This document shows, one piece after another, positions 36,516 to 46,809 of a stretch of DNA of 64,000 nucleotides (position 1 is the first letter of the stretch; the number at the start of each line of letters is the position of its first letter). The translations under genes and the position numbers were made by a program. This DNA comes from Epiperipatus broadwayi (lineage: Eukaryota > Onychophora > Udeonychophora > Euonychophora > Peripatidae): assembly GCA_028023455.1 (NCBI GenBank), contig JAQFVV010000021.1, forward strand, positions 1,776,001-1,840,000, given 5' to 3'. Under the pieces are notes generated by a model, which was not told where the DNA came from, did no database searches, and saw only the letters and a list, made by a program, of their open reading frames with translations.

Positions 36516-37007
36516 AAAAATTTAGAAAATGTATTTTAAAATTTGAAATTTATAGAAATATATTTTTGTCCAGAGCTGTATTTTAAAATCCATCTTTTAT
36601 CCATGATACAGTTCAACAATTAATAATTATACCCAAGTATCCTAGTTTAAATACTTAATTTTTAATTTAATATCTATAAATACAATTTTAGTCTGTGTAT
36701 AGAGGCTTATCAGTTTATAATTTAATTTTCTTTAATATTCAAAATATTGCAAATTTATTTATTTTTTTTGATCATATCTTTTTAAAAATTGTAATTAAAT
36801 AACATAAAAGGAATTTACATAATATTGTGTCCTTTTTGATATCTAATTTACTCATGTATTTTTTAATTTTATGTTTTACAAAATCTAAATTATAAGTGTT
36901 AAAAATCATTGCTTTTTGGGCTGCATACCATAATTTACATCAGGGTCATTACTTTTCATTTGCCTGTACACAGTTTTTACCAAAATCACTGTTTTTTTAA
37001 TCTGTTA

Positions 37008-37310
37008 TTAAACAGGCAAAACTCTGCATATATTACTGTCACCCTGTGCCAACCAGAGTAATCAATGGATGACAGAAGGTTTGTGCATAAAATCCACATC
37101 TAGTGCCTACTCATCCAATATCCCCAGACTAGTTTCTGGCTTGTGGCTTTCATCAGTGAGGATCCTTGAATCTGAGTGCACTGCACAAGCCTTCTGGCAT
37201 CCATTGATTACTCTGGTTGGCACAGGGTGGCACTAATGTATGGAGAGTTTTGCCTGTTTAATAACAGTTATGTGCTAGTATTAGAGATGGTGATCATGTG
37301 ATGTGTTTTT
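37008..37310. repeat. Hammerhead-bearing repeat, family B, with inverted arms
   Basis: The left part (37012-37085) and right part (37188-37262) are inverse copies of the segment containing ccattgattactctggttggcac. Between them, on the minus strand, sits a hammerhead core (separate entry). The right flank ends with gatcatgtgatg, seen inverted at the start of other copies (58.78 kb). It may be two units joined head to head. Confidence 0.7.
37119..37162 (-). ncRNA. Hammerhead ribozyme motif with complete core, family B
   Basis: On the minus strand: a 6-nt stem I strand TCCTCA (37057-style position 37157-37162), core CTGATGA (37150-37156), a short stem II region AAGCCACAAGCCA, GAAA (37133-37136), CTAG as a minimal stem III, then TC of the GTC cleavage triplet. 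The closing stem I strand is TGGGGA (37121-37126). Stem I pairs over 6 bp with one G-T wobble. The conserved nucleotides are all present, but stem II is weak (2-3 bp). Single-molecule stem III would be one base pair; CTAG is self-complementary, so a dimeric form is possible. Confidence 0.65.
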
Positions 37311-37710
37311 AGTGTACTTGTGATTTTCATTTGACAGAATCAATTTATACTTAATTCACTATTTTTTGGTTTGGCAGGTACACATTTTATGTCATAATTA
37401 CTGCTTTAAATTTGTCTAAATACAGTTTAAATCAAAATCATATCTTTTTATCTGTTTATGCCCAGTCTATCAAAGTCATTGTTTCTGTAGTCTGTAGAGT
37501 ATTTACATATTAGTCCAATAGTGAGACTTCACATATTACTTAGTCTGGCAATAAATTTCTAATCTTCCCATCTTGGAAAATAATGGCTACTTGGGAGCTT
37601 CTAACAAACTTAATCGATCAAATAAAAATTTATTTCAAAAGATGATGGTCTACAAATTTATTTACTAAAATTGATTACAAATGTCTATAAATAATCATTT
37701 AATATATAGG

Positions 37711-37880
37711 GTATATGAGCATAGACTTTCACATGACCCACCACTCTCCACTTTATCTCATAACACTGATACACTTGAACACATATATGTTGAATAAATA
37801 AATAACCACCACCCTATTTCATGCTAAACCAGCAATCATCAGTTGGTCCAGATTATCATCTCTACACATATATGCAATCA
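37711..37880 (-). repeat. tRNA-tailed repeat, family C (partial)
   Basis: Matches the 38.6-kb copy. Shared segments are agactttcacatgaccc..., acacatatatgttgaa...aaataa, and tgctaaaccagcaatcatca followed by gttggtccagattatcatctc. The tRNA-like end (low coordinates) is decayed. Confidence 0.7.
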
Positions 37881-38593
37881 TTTAAGTTTTTTGTGAGAAA
37901 TTATCTTTCACCATGTAAACTTACGTTTTTTACATTAAAAACAAACCTGCATTAATATTATTTTTTTGTGAAAAATAATTTTCCAAGAAGTAAACTTTTA
38001 TCCATATACATTTATTACAATTGGTAGTCAATAATGATGATGATATTTAACCACATAAATATTTCCACTTACAAAATATTGTTTCTTAGCATCACCTCAG
38101 CAGACTGAAGTTTCTTATCCTGAACTACACTCAGTAATGAATGGCTACTCTCTTTTAACAATCCTAAACAAAACAGCACCATTGTTTGTCTGAACTGTAG
38201 ACAAAATGTGTGAAGTCATGGCCATTTGCACAGACTTTTTGTGAGGACAGGATACCATAGGTCTGAAAACAGTGAACAGAATTGATCATGGTTAGCGAAA
38301 GTTCCCAAATTTTAATCATTTAATTTCGGAACAAAAACTCTGGCAAGAATTAAAGATGAACTGTAAATCATGTGTACATGTTCCTTTTGCCAGATCATTG
38401 ATTACTTATGCCAGCATTTTTTATGATGTCACAGCATAGTTAAAAATCGTAAAATTAGCAGTAAAACCTATGTTTCATGTAATAACTTTCTTCCCATCAG
38501 AATATTAGTTAATATTCCAAAATTAATTCATTTCTTTTTAGAAGATATAACTTAATACACTGTACAGACTTACACACACCTGCATATATATAT

Positions 38594-38890
38594 GTAAGGG
38601 ATTCGAACTCAGACTTTCAGACGACCCTCAACTCTCCATGCCATCTCATAATTGCTGACCCATCTGATCACACACATGTTGAAAAGATAAATAATCCCCA
38701 ATATACGCATTTCGTGTTAAACCAGCACTCATCAGTTGTTCCAGATTACCATCTCCACACATATATACAATCAATTCACAGCTTTATACTAAGATAGCTA
38801 ATCTTAATACTTTAATGGACAGGCTTCAAACTACTTCAACCCACAACTCTTCAACCGTCCATTTCATTGAAAATCTGATGATTGAATGTT
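38594..38890 (-). repeat. tRNA-tailed repeat, family C
   Basis: Read on the minus strand, a ~300-bp unit ends in a tRNA-like region: box A-like GAGATGGCATGGAGAG and box B GAGTTCGAATCC at 38599-38610. Copies occur at 37.7, 45.1, 59.3 and 60.0 kb. Because the tRNA boxes are at the far end from the cattgaaaatctgatgatt block, the polarity of the unit is unusual for a simple SINE, or the block belongs to a neighbouring element. Confidence 0.7.
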
Positions 38891-38894
38891 CAAA

Positions 38895-39830
38895 GCCCAC
38901 GTTAGTGCAATGTGTTTAATTCGGTCTTTATATGCACATTTATTTGCGTCGGCAACTTTTAGCCCCACCGGACTAATTAATACGTAAGTACCGTCTGTAC
39001 AATGTGTCTTCAAATATCTGCTTTTCATTTGTCAATATACACATATTTATATGGGAATCACCTTTTTTTGAGCAGTTCGTAAATAGTATAAACACTACTT
39101 TTTACTACCGGAATGTATATATTTTTGATAATTATATAAATTAAGTAAATTTTTTGCTTTTTTTTTTTTTCACAGTAAATTCTTAGTTTTTATTAATTTA
39201 AAAAAAAAAAAAGAGTTAAATTAAAAACAGTTAATATACTTACTTTATTCTGTTTTTTATTCCAAAAAAAAAAAAAAAAATCATTTAACGATGGCAATTT
39301 TGATTTTTCAATAAACACTGGCATTTTGTTTTTTATTTTTAAAATTTTTAACAGTCGTCTCGTCTTTTTTTTTTTATTTAAACAAGAAAGTTTAGTTGTT
39401 TACTTGAAAGAAAAATAAACATAGAATGAAACTTCTCTCTATTGGGTTTCTTTCTTTTTGCCAATCTTTTTTTTTTTTTTCAAAGTACATTTTATTTTTT
39501 CTTAAAATAAATAGAACAGATAATTTGTATAAACTTTGCCTTAAGTCAGCCTGTGAACTTCAAAAATTAAATCCTAAAATTACCACTTAATTTCCATCGA
39601 TGAGAATTTGTAGGTGCAATCAATTTTCTAATCTCAAGGAAAACCTAAACGTTTTTACAAACACTAAGCTTCACAATTTTTAAGTTCTGGTTTTAGTATT
39701 TAAGGTCATATTCATGATTATCTATTACCATCATCATCTTCCATGATCAACCTATAACAAATTCAATTTAAATTATTTTAATCTCAGAATCAAAAAAAAA
39801 ATTACATGTCCTCTAATTTTCACAAGGCTT
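38895..39830. other. Non-coding, T/A homopolymer-rich stretch
   Basis: Many A or T runs of 10 or more (for example 39165-39174, 39200-39213, 39266-39281, 39467-39480). No gene supported. Confidence 0.5.
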
Positions 39831-39841
39831 TATATAAGCAC

Positions 39842-39935
39842 TTTTATTAGTACACTACTGCCATCTAGTGTGCATTTGAGTATTTATTAGTACATTGCTG
39901 CCATCTAGGGCATGTTTGAGTAATCAGTAGATGGT
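39842..39935 (+). repeat. Two tandem ~44-bp repeats
   Basis: tattagtaca(c/t)t(a/g)ctgccatctag followed by ...tttgagtat/tttgagtaat occurs twice in direct order. Confidence 0.75.
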
Positions 39936-39979
39936 GTATTACAGTGCTTATTAAATTGATATACAATAATATTTTGTCC

Positions 39980-40490
39980 ACTACTCCAGCCTAGCTTTTG
40001 GCTCGTGGCTTTAGTCAATGTGCAACTTGTACTTTTACAGGCCATAATATTAATTTTAATAAAGCTAAGGTTGTCTTGAGAAAAATGAGATAAAAAGATT
40101 TAATGAATATTTTTTTTTATATGTCATAGCATCAGCCGGGACGCGAACCCACAACTGTCTGCAACCAACTACTTGCTTGCAAGGTGGCTGCGATGACCTC
40201 TCGCAAACAACACTTGACAATAAAAAGATTTAATCAATATTTATTGTTAAAAAATTATGATTCTGAAGCAATTAACTTATTTAAGATGTCTTTTAATATT
40301 AAGGGTGTATGGGAAGTAAGTGGAATTGTGGGTAATGTTTAGTTTAAATATGTTGTTATTTTGTAGTTCTTTACACATGAGAAGTATGCTTGTAGCAGGA
40401 AACCATTGGTAGCATTTTAGACTTTATTTTCTTTGCCAGTTTAATTGAAATGAATTTGGGGTAATTTTGGTTGTTTATCATTAGATATAG
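39980..40490 (+). mobile_element. PLE 3'-end remnant (family D), interrupted by a SINE
   Basis: Same family as 28.47-28.81 kb: a N-I-N-F-N-K-A-K-type remnant at 40050-40075 and a 3' region with ggaattgtgggtaatgttta and atttggggtaattttggttg. A degenerate hammerhead-like relic (minus strand) lies at its left edge, 39980-40020. A SINE sits at 40111-40219. Confidence 0.6.
40111..40219 (-). mobile_element. tRNA-derived SINE with 21-bp target site duplication
   Basis: The minus strand carries a tRNA-like unit: box B GGTTCGCGTCC, an anticodon-loop-like CTTGCAA (TGC, Ala) and a tail related to the 27.7-kb SINE (GATGC...TGACA then A run; T run at 40111-40119). It is flanked by a 21-bp direct repeat starting ATAAAAAGATTTAAT (40090-40110 and 40220-40240, one mismatch). 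The insertion into the family D repeat is clear. Confidence 0.88.
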
Positions 40491-40494
40491 ATCA

Positions 40495-41135
40495 TGTTTT
40501 TCACAAATGAATATAAATCATGATACAGCATTACCTCAACAGTAGTGAAGTATGTATCATATTACAATCACATTTTCATTAATAGTTAGATATCTATTTT
40601 CTGACAAATCTTTGATATAGATTAACTATCTGAAGAAGAAATTTTTACTTTATTTGTGACTTGGAATTCAAACATTGGTCACAGGCATGGCCAAAAAATG
40701 TCATCAAAGTTTGAAATTCTTTCAATATCTGATAAGTAAATTCTAAAGCAAACATAATCATAACGATTATAATATAGTGGAATATCTGCATTTGTTATAG
40801 TGAATATTATACATTTATAGATTCAGAATTTGATAATTAACCTTTCTCTCATAATAATATCACACTCACCCTAAACATGGTTATCCTTATTTTTTTCTAT
40901 ACCAATTTTTATTCTTCATAAATGTCTTACCAATGGGAATTTTCAGAAGGGGTGTGCCTGCAGACCTCATTCACCAACCACAATCTTTGATTATATAAAA
41001 TCATAAACTTTATAACAGTACACATTATATGCAATCTACAAAAAATATTTTTAATTCCAAAAATCTGGGATTAAATAGTACTTATTTTACCAAAATTATG
41101 CTTTCCTTTATTTTGCTGTAATATCTTACAAATAC
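40495..41135. other. AT-rich non-coding stretch
   Basis: No gene recognised. Part of 41040-41135 may be the 3' untranslated region of the PLE remnant that follows, since similar words occur near 44870-44900. Confidence 0.4.
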
Positions 41136-41139
41136 AATT

Positions 41140-41395
41140 TATCCAAACCACTTTGAACACTTTATAGCAAAATCCTTTATTGCACATATATACATAATCT
41201 TTATGTTTTGACTGTCTGGCATTCTTCTTCAGAGCCAGTTTACTTTAATCCTTTCAAAATAAATAAACGTTTCCTATTTTGAATAGATTAAAGTAAACTG
41301 GTTCTGACGAAGACTGCCAGACAGTCGAAACTTATGTACAATAAAAGATTTTGCTATAAAGTGTTCAAAGTGGTTTGGATAAATTGTAAAGGGTA
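41140..41395. repeat. Inverted repeat with paired type A hammerhead-like motifs
   Basis: Arms of ~110 bp (41140-41256 and 41282-41395) are imperfect inverse copies, separated by ~25 bp. Each arm holds a type A hammerhead-like core. On the plus strand: CTGACGA (41304-41310), perfect stem II GACTG/CAGTC (41312-41316, 41322-41326) and GAAA (41327-41330). On the minus strand (41205-41256): CTGAAGA with CAAA in place of GAAA. It lies at the 3' end of the PLE remnant at 41.4-42.9 kb. Stem III and the cleavage site are not convincing. Confidence 0.65.
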
Positions 41396-41399
41396 GTTA

Positions 41400-42885
41400 A
41401 TGAAATATATAATTTTGATGCATTTTTAGTGCTGAGAACCCTTGCCAAAGCAATAGTTATAAAAAAAATGTTACATCACATCACCACATGGAAGTTACAA
41501 ATTGTCACTCTAATTGTGCATATCCAAATTGATGCTAAACATTATTAGACTTTCTATTCATCATAAAGTTACTCTTGTTAATAAATCAAGCCTCTTTAAT
41601 TTTGTTTTCTATCATTGTGTTTCCTGCAAACCATTTTTATCTAGCTTGGATTAAACATGATTAAATCAATATTCATGATTCAAAAACACTGATAATATTG
41701 AGATGGTCTAATTTACCTTATTTGAAGAATATACATGCTTCTTAAGTCTTATATTCATGTTTGCTCTGGATTCACCATAGTAAACATAAGGGCAATTATG
41801 TCCATGACACTTAATCAAATAAACAATATGGTGATGTTCCTAAGGATCAGTTTTATTGTTAATCAAATGATTTAATATAGTGGATACCCAAAACATACAT
41901 TATATTCTTTATCATATAATTTGTTCATATTTAAAGATATAGATGGTATATAAGGGAGGGCCATCCAAAGTTTATTATCCACAATGTTATGACTATTAAA
42001 TATTAATTTATCATTAGTACACTTAATATGTTTAAATAAAGCATATTTATTGTAATCTTGACCTATTAATTTATGAATATTATCTTTTTTTTTATTTATT
42101 TCAAATTTATGCAAATTATGGTTCCTGTGCATGAAAGCCTTGAAACATGTATATTTATATACCAACATATACAAAATTTAAGATTGATATGGCCTCTGAC
42201 ATTAATAGGCTTAATTCGCATCATGTAGTCTAACATATGCTTTGTTAACAAATCTAGATATTTAATATGTTCATTAATCTCATGTTCAATAGACCAGTTT
42301 AAGTTTGGATCTCTATTTAATTTATCAAAGATGTCTGAAATCACTTCCAAAGGAGTGCAGATAAAAACATCATTATCATATCTAATGTACTCAATATTAT
42401 TTTAATCATTTAATGCAGGTCGCACAACTTTTTTCCTCAATATGATTAACTGTCAGACTATAAACCAAAGTGCTAACTGAGTTTCTCATAAGCCACAATT
42501 GCTCATTTTATAGTATTGACAATTGAAAAAAGTAATAATATATTCGCTAACCCAATTGAGAATATCCATAATAGTTTTGTTTATTGTTTCTCAAAACTTT
42601 TTTTAATAAACAAATCCTGACTAATCTTATGAAAAAAACACAATCAACCAATCATATAAGTCATTATGCCCCAAAAAGTTATTTTATAGTTGTCACTGAC
42701 TTGAGTATCATTCAAAATACTATCACATTCAAAAGATAACTTAGGTGCAAGTTTTCTAAAAATCCCATTCTTCCTGTAACCAACTAGAAACAGTTTTGTA
42801 GCCTCTTCATAATATGAATCTCCAAAGTCAATCATCAGCATTAAAGAAACTTCTTTATGCAACTTAGTATTATGGAAATATCACA
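41400..42885 (-). pseudogene. Decayed Penelope-like element, second lineage
   Basis: Minus-strand remnants in order: an RT segment EVSLMLMIDFGDSYYEEATKL (42740-42860, equivalent to LRLMIDFGGSFYYETCRF of the intact copy); an INEHIKYLDL-type segment at 42240-42340; KLWMALPYIPSISLNMNKLY at 41905-41975 (equivalent to the YTWISIPFICNEQVKF zone); a GIY-YIG motif YYGESR at about 41765-41785; and an NKIKEAWFI tail near 41600. Many stops and frameshifts. Divergence suggests a different PLE lineage from the 51-58 kb copies. Confidence 0.75.
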
Positions 42886-43100
42886 TGATCACCATTTCCT
42901 CACTGATGGAAGCCACAAGTTAGAAACTAGTCTGAGGATATTGGATGAGTCTCACTGATGAAAGCCACAAGTTAGAAACTAGTCTGAGGATATTGGATGA
43001 GTAGGCACTAGATAGGGATTTTATGCACCCTTCTTGCATCCATTGATTACTCTGGCTTGCACTGAGTGGCATTATGTATGAAAAGTTTTTGCCTCTGTAT
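42885..43100 (+). repeat. Hammerhead-bearing repeat, family B, with tandem core
   Basis: The repeat begins atcacatgatcacc and carries two successive hammerhead cores (separate entry), then the body gcatccattgattactctgg and cactgagtggcatta. It is a ~215-bp non-coding unit directly beside the truncated 5' side of the PLE remnant. Confidence 0.75.
42898..42995 (+). ncRNA. Tandem pair of hammerhead ribozyme motifs (52-nt period)
   Basis: Two direct copies begin at 42898 and 42951. Second copy: stem I strand CTCA (42951-42954), CTGATGA (42955-42961), stem II region AAGCCACAAGTTA, GAAA, CTAG, TC, stem I strand TGAG. All conserved bases are present. First copy: CCTCA, CTGATGG (last base mutated), same stem II, GAAA, CTAGTC, TGAGG; stem I is 5 perfect pairs. 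The CTAG of the two copies is self-complementary and could pair to give a shared stem III, the arrangement expected of a dimeric hammerhead. Activity is inferred only. Confidence 0.65.
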
Positions 43101-43104
43101 TATA

Positions 43105-43735
43105 GGAATGCATGGAATTATTGCTGCAGATGAACATGTTTTTAAATGTGTATCTCTTGTGAGAGCTTTATTTTTATAAAACATTATTACTTGACATTTT
43201 GAACATTTACTTCTTTGTCTTCTTTTAGGCAGATAACATTTTACTATTTGAGCATATTTTTAAAATCCTGTAAAAAACTGTTCCAAAAAAAATTATTATT
43301 GTTGGAGGCTTTTTTGAAATAAACAAGTGGCTTGTTTTAAAATCTCATCTTTATTTTTTTAAAATTCATAACCCCAGCAACCAATTCCATATGCAGGTTA
43401 CCCATTTAGATACAAAAAATTCAGAGCCATAGTTTAAAAATTGTTTTGACTTCCAAGACAAACATGCTGACGACAAATTAACAAAATAATTCAAATGAAA
43501 TGATCAGATGTCAACACCTCGCATAGGAGCAAACAAACTTTCAAGTCACATTTCTTTCCTAAAATAGTATCAAGATGATCACATTATCCTTTAATTTAAT
43601 CTGGAATCTGGTAACTTTGTGCCAATCTATTTTCCATTTAATTGCCAAATAGATTTTTTTTTTTAGTCACAATCAATTGTAATAACTGTTTCTGTAATTT
43701 AATTGTAGCTTCTTTTTTTAACATAACTTTTAATA
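43105..43735. other. AT-rich non-coding stretch
   Basis: No supported feature. Confidence 0.45.
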
Positions 43736-43737
43736 CA

Positions 43738-44012
43738 TTGTCATCATTGTCAACTATTATGAATCCACTGCAGGATGAAGGTCTCTCCAAGTTCAATCCA
43801 TTTTCTCTGATCTCTAGCCTTTCTTCTCTACATCACACCTGCCCATTTTTTTATTCCATTCATCTCACATGTGGTCTTTTTCTGGGTCTTTTACAATCTC
43901 TTGGAATCTGGTATAAGATTTCAACTGTCCAGCTATTATCACCTCTTCTAGCAATATGTTCAGCCCAAATTCACTTCAGTCTTTTAATTCTTTTGACGAT
44001 GCATTTTTTTTT
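43738..44012 (-). mobile_element. Truncated 3' end of RTE-type LINE
   Basis: The minus strand matches the last ~260 bp of the RTE ORF, with the ATC tail remnant at 43740-43750 on the + strand and the segment for RPHVRWMDEI and the DNRWTIEI zone. The plus-strand 151-codon frame over this interval is a shadow. Confidence 0.85.
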
Positions 44013-44014
44013 AA

Positions 44015-44780
44015 ATTTGCAACAATTAGGAAACATGTTTTCATTTTTTTTTAAAAGAACCCAATCATGCATTATTGTGGATATGTATGTGAGATAAGCT
44101 TAAAATCTGTGAAGTTAGAAATTTTGCCTAGTGCACTTTTGGCTAAGTTATAATAGTCATAGTCATGGCAACTGGCAGAGAGGAGAATATGGCACAGTTT
44201 ATTAAAAAATGTGAATGGGTGATTAGCATAAGAGAATGGCTAATTATTACTTTAAATAATCATTTTTTAAAAAGTGGAATGCAAAAGTCTTTCTTACTAA
44301 TTGTGTTTTTATCTCTCATGGCCCAGCCTCTCTCAGTTTATTCTTGGTATCATTGTACTGTAGGTATACAATGGTGGCAGATGTAGATTCAAAGGGGTGG
44401 CCTAAAGTGAATTAGTGCTCATAAAAAATTGATTTGGTATTTATTTGTTTTTGAGCATGGTTGTATATATACCGGTGTGCTAATCAGGTAGACAAGTTAG
44501 TCTTTGATTCAGCACATGCTGATATGAAAGAATGTGACCTAGTATACAATTTGTGTTTTTTAGCTTGGGATAGAATGTCTTTTGTTTTGTAGATAAGTTG
44601 GTTCAGAGGAGAAGGAATGCATAGAGAAATTTGGTGAGTTGCAGAGCAAGTTTTAGTTATGCAATGAGTAATTCTAGGAATATATGATAATGAAGACTAG
44701 TGTTTGTTACCAGCTACTGAGGGTGGGTGTCTAAGCTTAAATATTTTGTGAAATTTTACTCAAATATTTAATGCTTCTAT
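44015..44780. other. Non-coding stretch
   Basis: No gene supported. The 73-codon frame at 44165-44386 has no recognisable motif. Confidence 0.4.
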
Positions 44781-44784
44781 AAAC

Positions 44785-45660
44785 CCACATTCCATTTCAG
44801 TTATCATAATAAAATCTTGTAAAAAAATAAACTATCACAAATAGTAAATATAAACATAAGGGATATCAATTCCAAAAATATGGAGATAAATAACAGCTAG
44901 TAAAATGTATAATCAAAATACATTTTTAATGTGAGCATCCTTGTCAAAGGCAATAGACATAAAATAAAACTTTTAAAATGTAACATATATTCTGCCCATC
45001 CCTCTTCTATGTATTTAAATGGATAAGGTCCTATACATGAGGGGTCAGAGTGACTTGAGGTCAAATTGGGGCATGGAAATAATATTGGCATCAGCATGGG
45101 ATTTGGGCTTTCCATCATCAGATGTTCAATGGTATGGATGGCTGAAGAGGTGAAGGTTGCAATGGATTGAAGTCTGTCCATTAAAGTATGAAGATTTGCT
45201 ACCTTAATATAAACTGAGCACCGTGTATATATATATGTGTGGGAGATGGTAATCTGCACCAACTGATGAGTGTTGGTTTAGCACAACATATGTATATTGG
45301 TGATTATTTATCTTTTCTACATATGTGTGATCATATGTATCAGTGATATGATATAGTACAGATAGTTGAAAGATGCTTGAAAGTCTGAGTTCAAATCCCC
45401 TAGGTTTATACATCAAATCACTACACGGAAGTTACAAAATTGTCACTCTTATTATATGAATTTCAAACATTATTTAACTGAACACTATTGGATTTTCTAT
45501 GGATCATAAGTTACCATTATTAGTAAATCTTCATTTTATATTTCCCGTTATTACTGCAAACCATTTTTATCTCGAAAAGACTGAATACATGATCAAATAA
45601 ATGTTTATGATCCAAAAACACTGATGATGCTGGAGAATCCAAGTTAACTTTATACTACAA
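44785..45660 (-). mobile_element. PLE 3' remnant interrupted by a family C repeat
   Basis: The outer parts (about 44800-44990 and 45413-45660) match the 3' end and untranslated region of the PLE remnant at 41.4-41.7 kb on the minus strand: tgcaaaccatttttatct, ccaaaaacactgatgatg and cggaagttacaaaattgtca blocks. A family C tRNA-tailed repeat sits between them. The nested order suggests the family C unit inserted into an already present PLE fragment. Confidence 0.6.
45105..45408 (+). repeat. tRNA-tailed repeat, family C
   Basis: A plus-strand copy of the family. It starts near ccatcatcagatgttcaatgg, passes ctgtccattaaagtatgaag and gcaccaactgatgagtgttg, and ends in a tRNA-like region with box B GAGTTCAAATCCCC (45386-45402). 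Confidence 0.75.
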
Positions 45661-45664
45661 ATTA

Positions 45665-46700
45665 AGCAATATTTTTATTGTTTTATTACACGACTCTTAA
45701 TGAAAACGTCAACAGAAAAGGTCGTTTTTAAAAAATTTTCAGCTTTAATATTTTTTACCATGCTTTCGATATAACATGTATTTTCGTCGTTTATACCTTC
45801 TCTGTGAATGTTTTTACTAACAGTCAGGTATTACATTAGTTCAGAAAAGTTGGACATTATTCATAGTAGAATTACAGAAGATTATTCTTGTATTGTTTAT
45901 GATTAGAATTTCATTAAAAATATAGTCTGTGTGATAATATTAGAATCCAGACAAAGAAAAAAATAAAAGATTTTACTTATTAATAAGTGAAGTAAATTTG
46001 TAGACAGAAGAGTTTCTTGGAGTAACGATTTTGCACATATAAAAATAGATTAAGCAGATTCTAGTAACCTATACTAGCAAAGACTATCAATGACTCCTTT
46101 TAAAGAAACAGAAAAGCAGAGAAACTATGGATTATGCTTGCCAATTATTAGACGATGAGGTTTGAGTTATATTTCATCTTTCTTTCACTTTCTAAGAATA
46201 GTTAGATATTCGCTTAGTAACCGATATTGGATAGATACCTATATTGAAGAAAAGTTGTAAGGTTATTGAAAAAAAAAGTTAAGCAAAATTTAAACCGAGG
46301 CTATAGGTATGGTGTCCATTTACCAACCAATATTGGATGAAAGCTGATTTTAATGTTATGGGGTTAGTAAACTAAAAAAAAACTTGTTTAATGTGAACCA
46401 GGCTCAAACTTAGGTCATGGGCATGTTTGTTGGATAAATTACTTCTCTGCCCCAAAGTCCTGACATTTAATTATATATAGCGTATTAACTAATAAGTATA
46501 TAAAAGCAACATTTTTGTAGCCCGTAAAATTGAATTGGAAATTCAATTTTTTTTTAAATAATACTTCCTTGTCTTATTTTAGAATAAATATTTAGAAACG
46601 TATTTACTTTTGTGATAAAGTTTTTATCGTGAAATTTATAGATATCTGAACATGTCTCATTACATCTGAGCTGCGGTGTAACTGAAAATTAAAGAATAGA
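45665..46700. other. Non-coding stretch with a decayed SINE-like patch
   Basis: AT-rich. Around 46310-46455 words such as ccatttaccaaccaatattgg and caggctcaaacttaggtcatg resemble the weak SINE-like segments at 11.8 and 49.9 kb. No gene supported. Confidence 0.4.
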
Positions 46701-46717
46701 TCTTTGTCCTTTTTCAG

Positions 46718-46805
46718 GCCTGTCTGGCTCCCTGAACGTCTGCCGGAAAGTTATTTCTCTGGCCAAGCAAGGGAATTGAACAGTCTTGTAAACAAATATC
46801 GTTGA
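46718..46805 (+). CDS. Candidate terminal coding exon (unassigned)
   Basis: A polypyrimidine tract ending in CAG (46701-46717, tctttgtcctttttcag) precedes a locally GC-richer segment. One frame (from 46719, leaving one base of a split codon) is open for 28 codons to TGA at 46803-46805. It translates as PVWLPERLPESYFSGQ followed by ARELNSLVNKYR. The contrast in base composition with the surrounding AT-rich DNA is what draws attention. No partner exon was recognised and the peptide is not familiar. It may be a genuine last exon of a host gene or chance. Confidence 0.22.
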
Positions 46806-46809
46806 GAAA

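Noticed and set aside
39980-40020. Additional active hammerhead
   Set aside because: Core boxes are degraded (CATTGACTAAAG and CAAAAG in place of the consensus), so it is only a relic.
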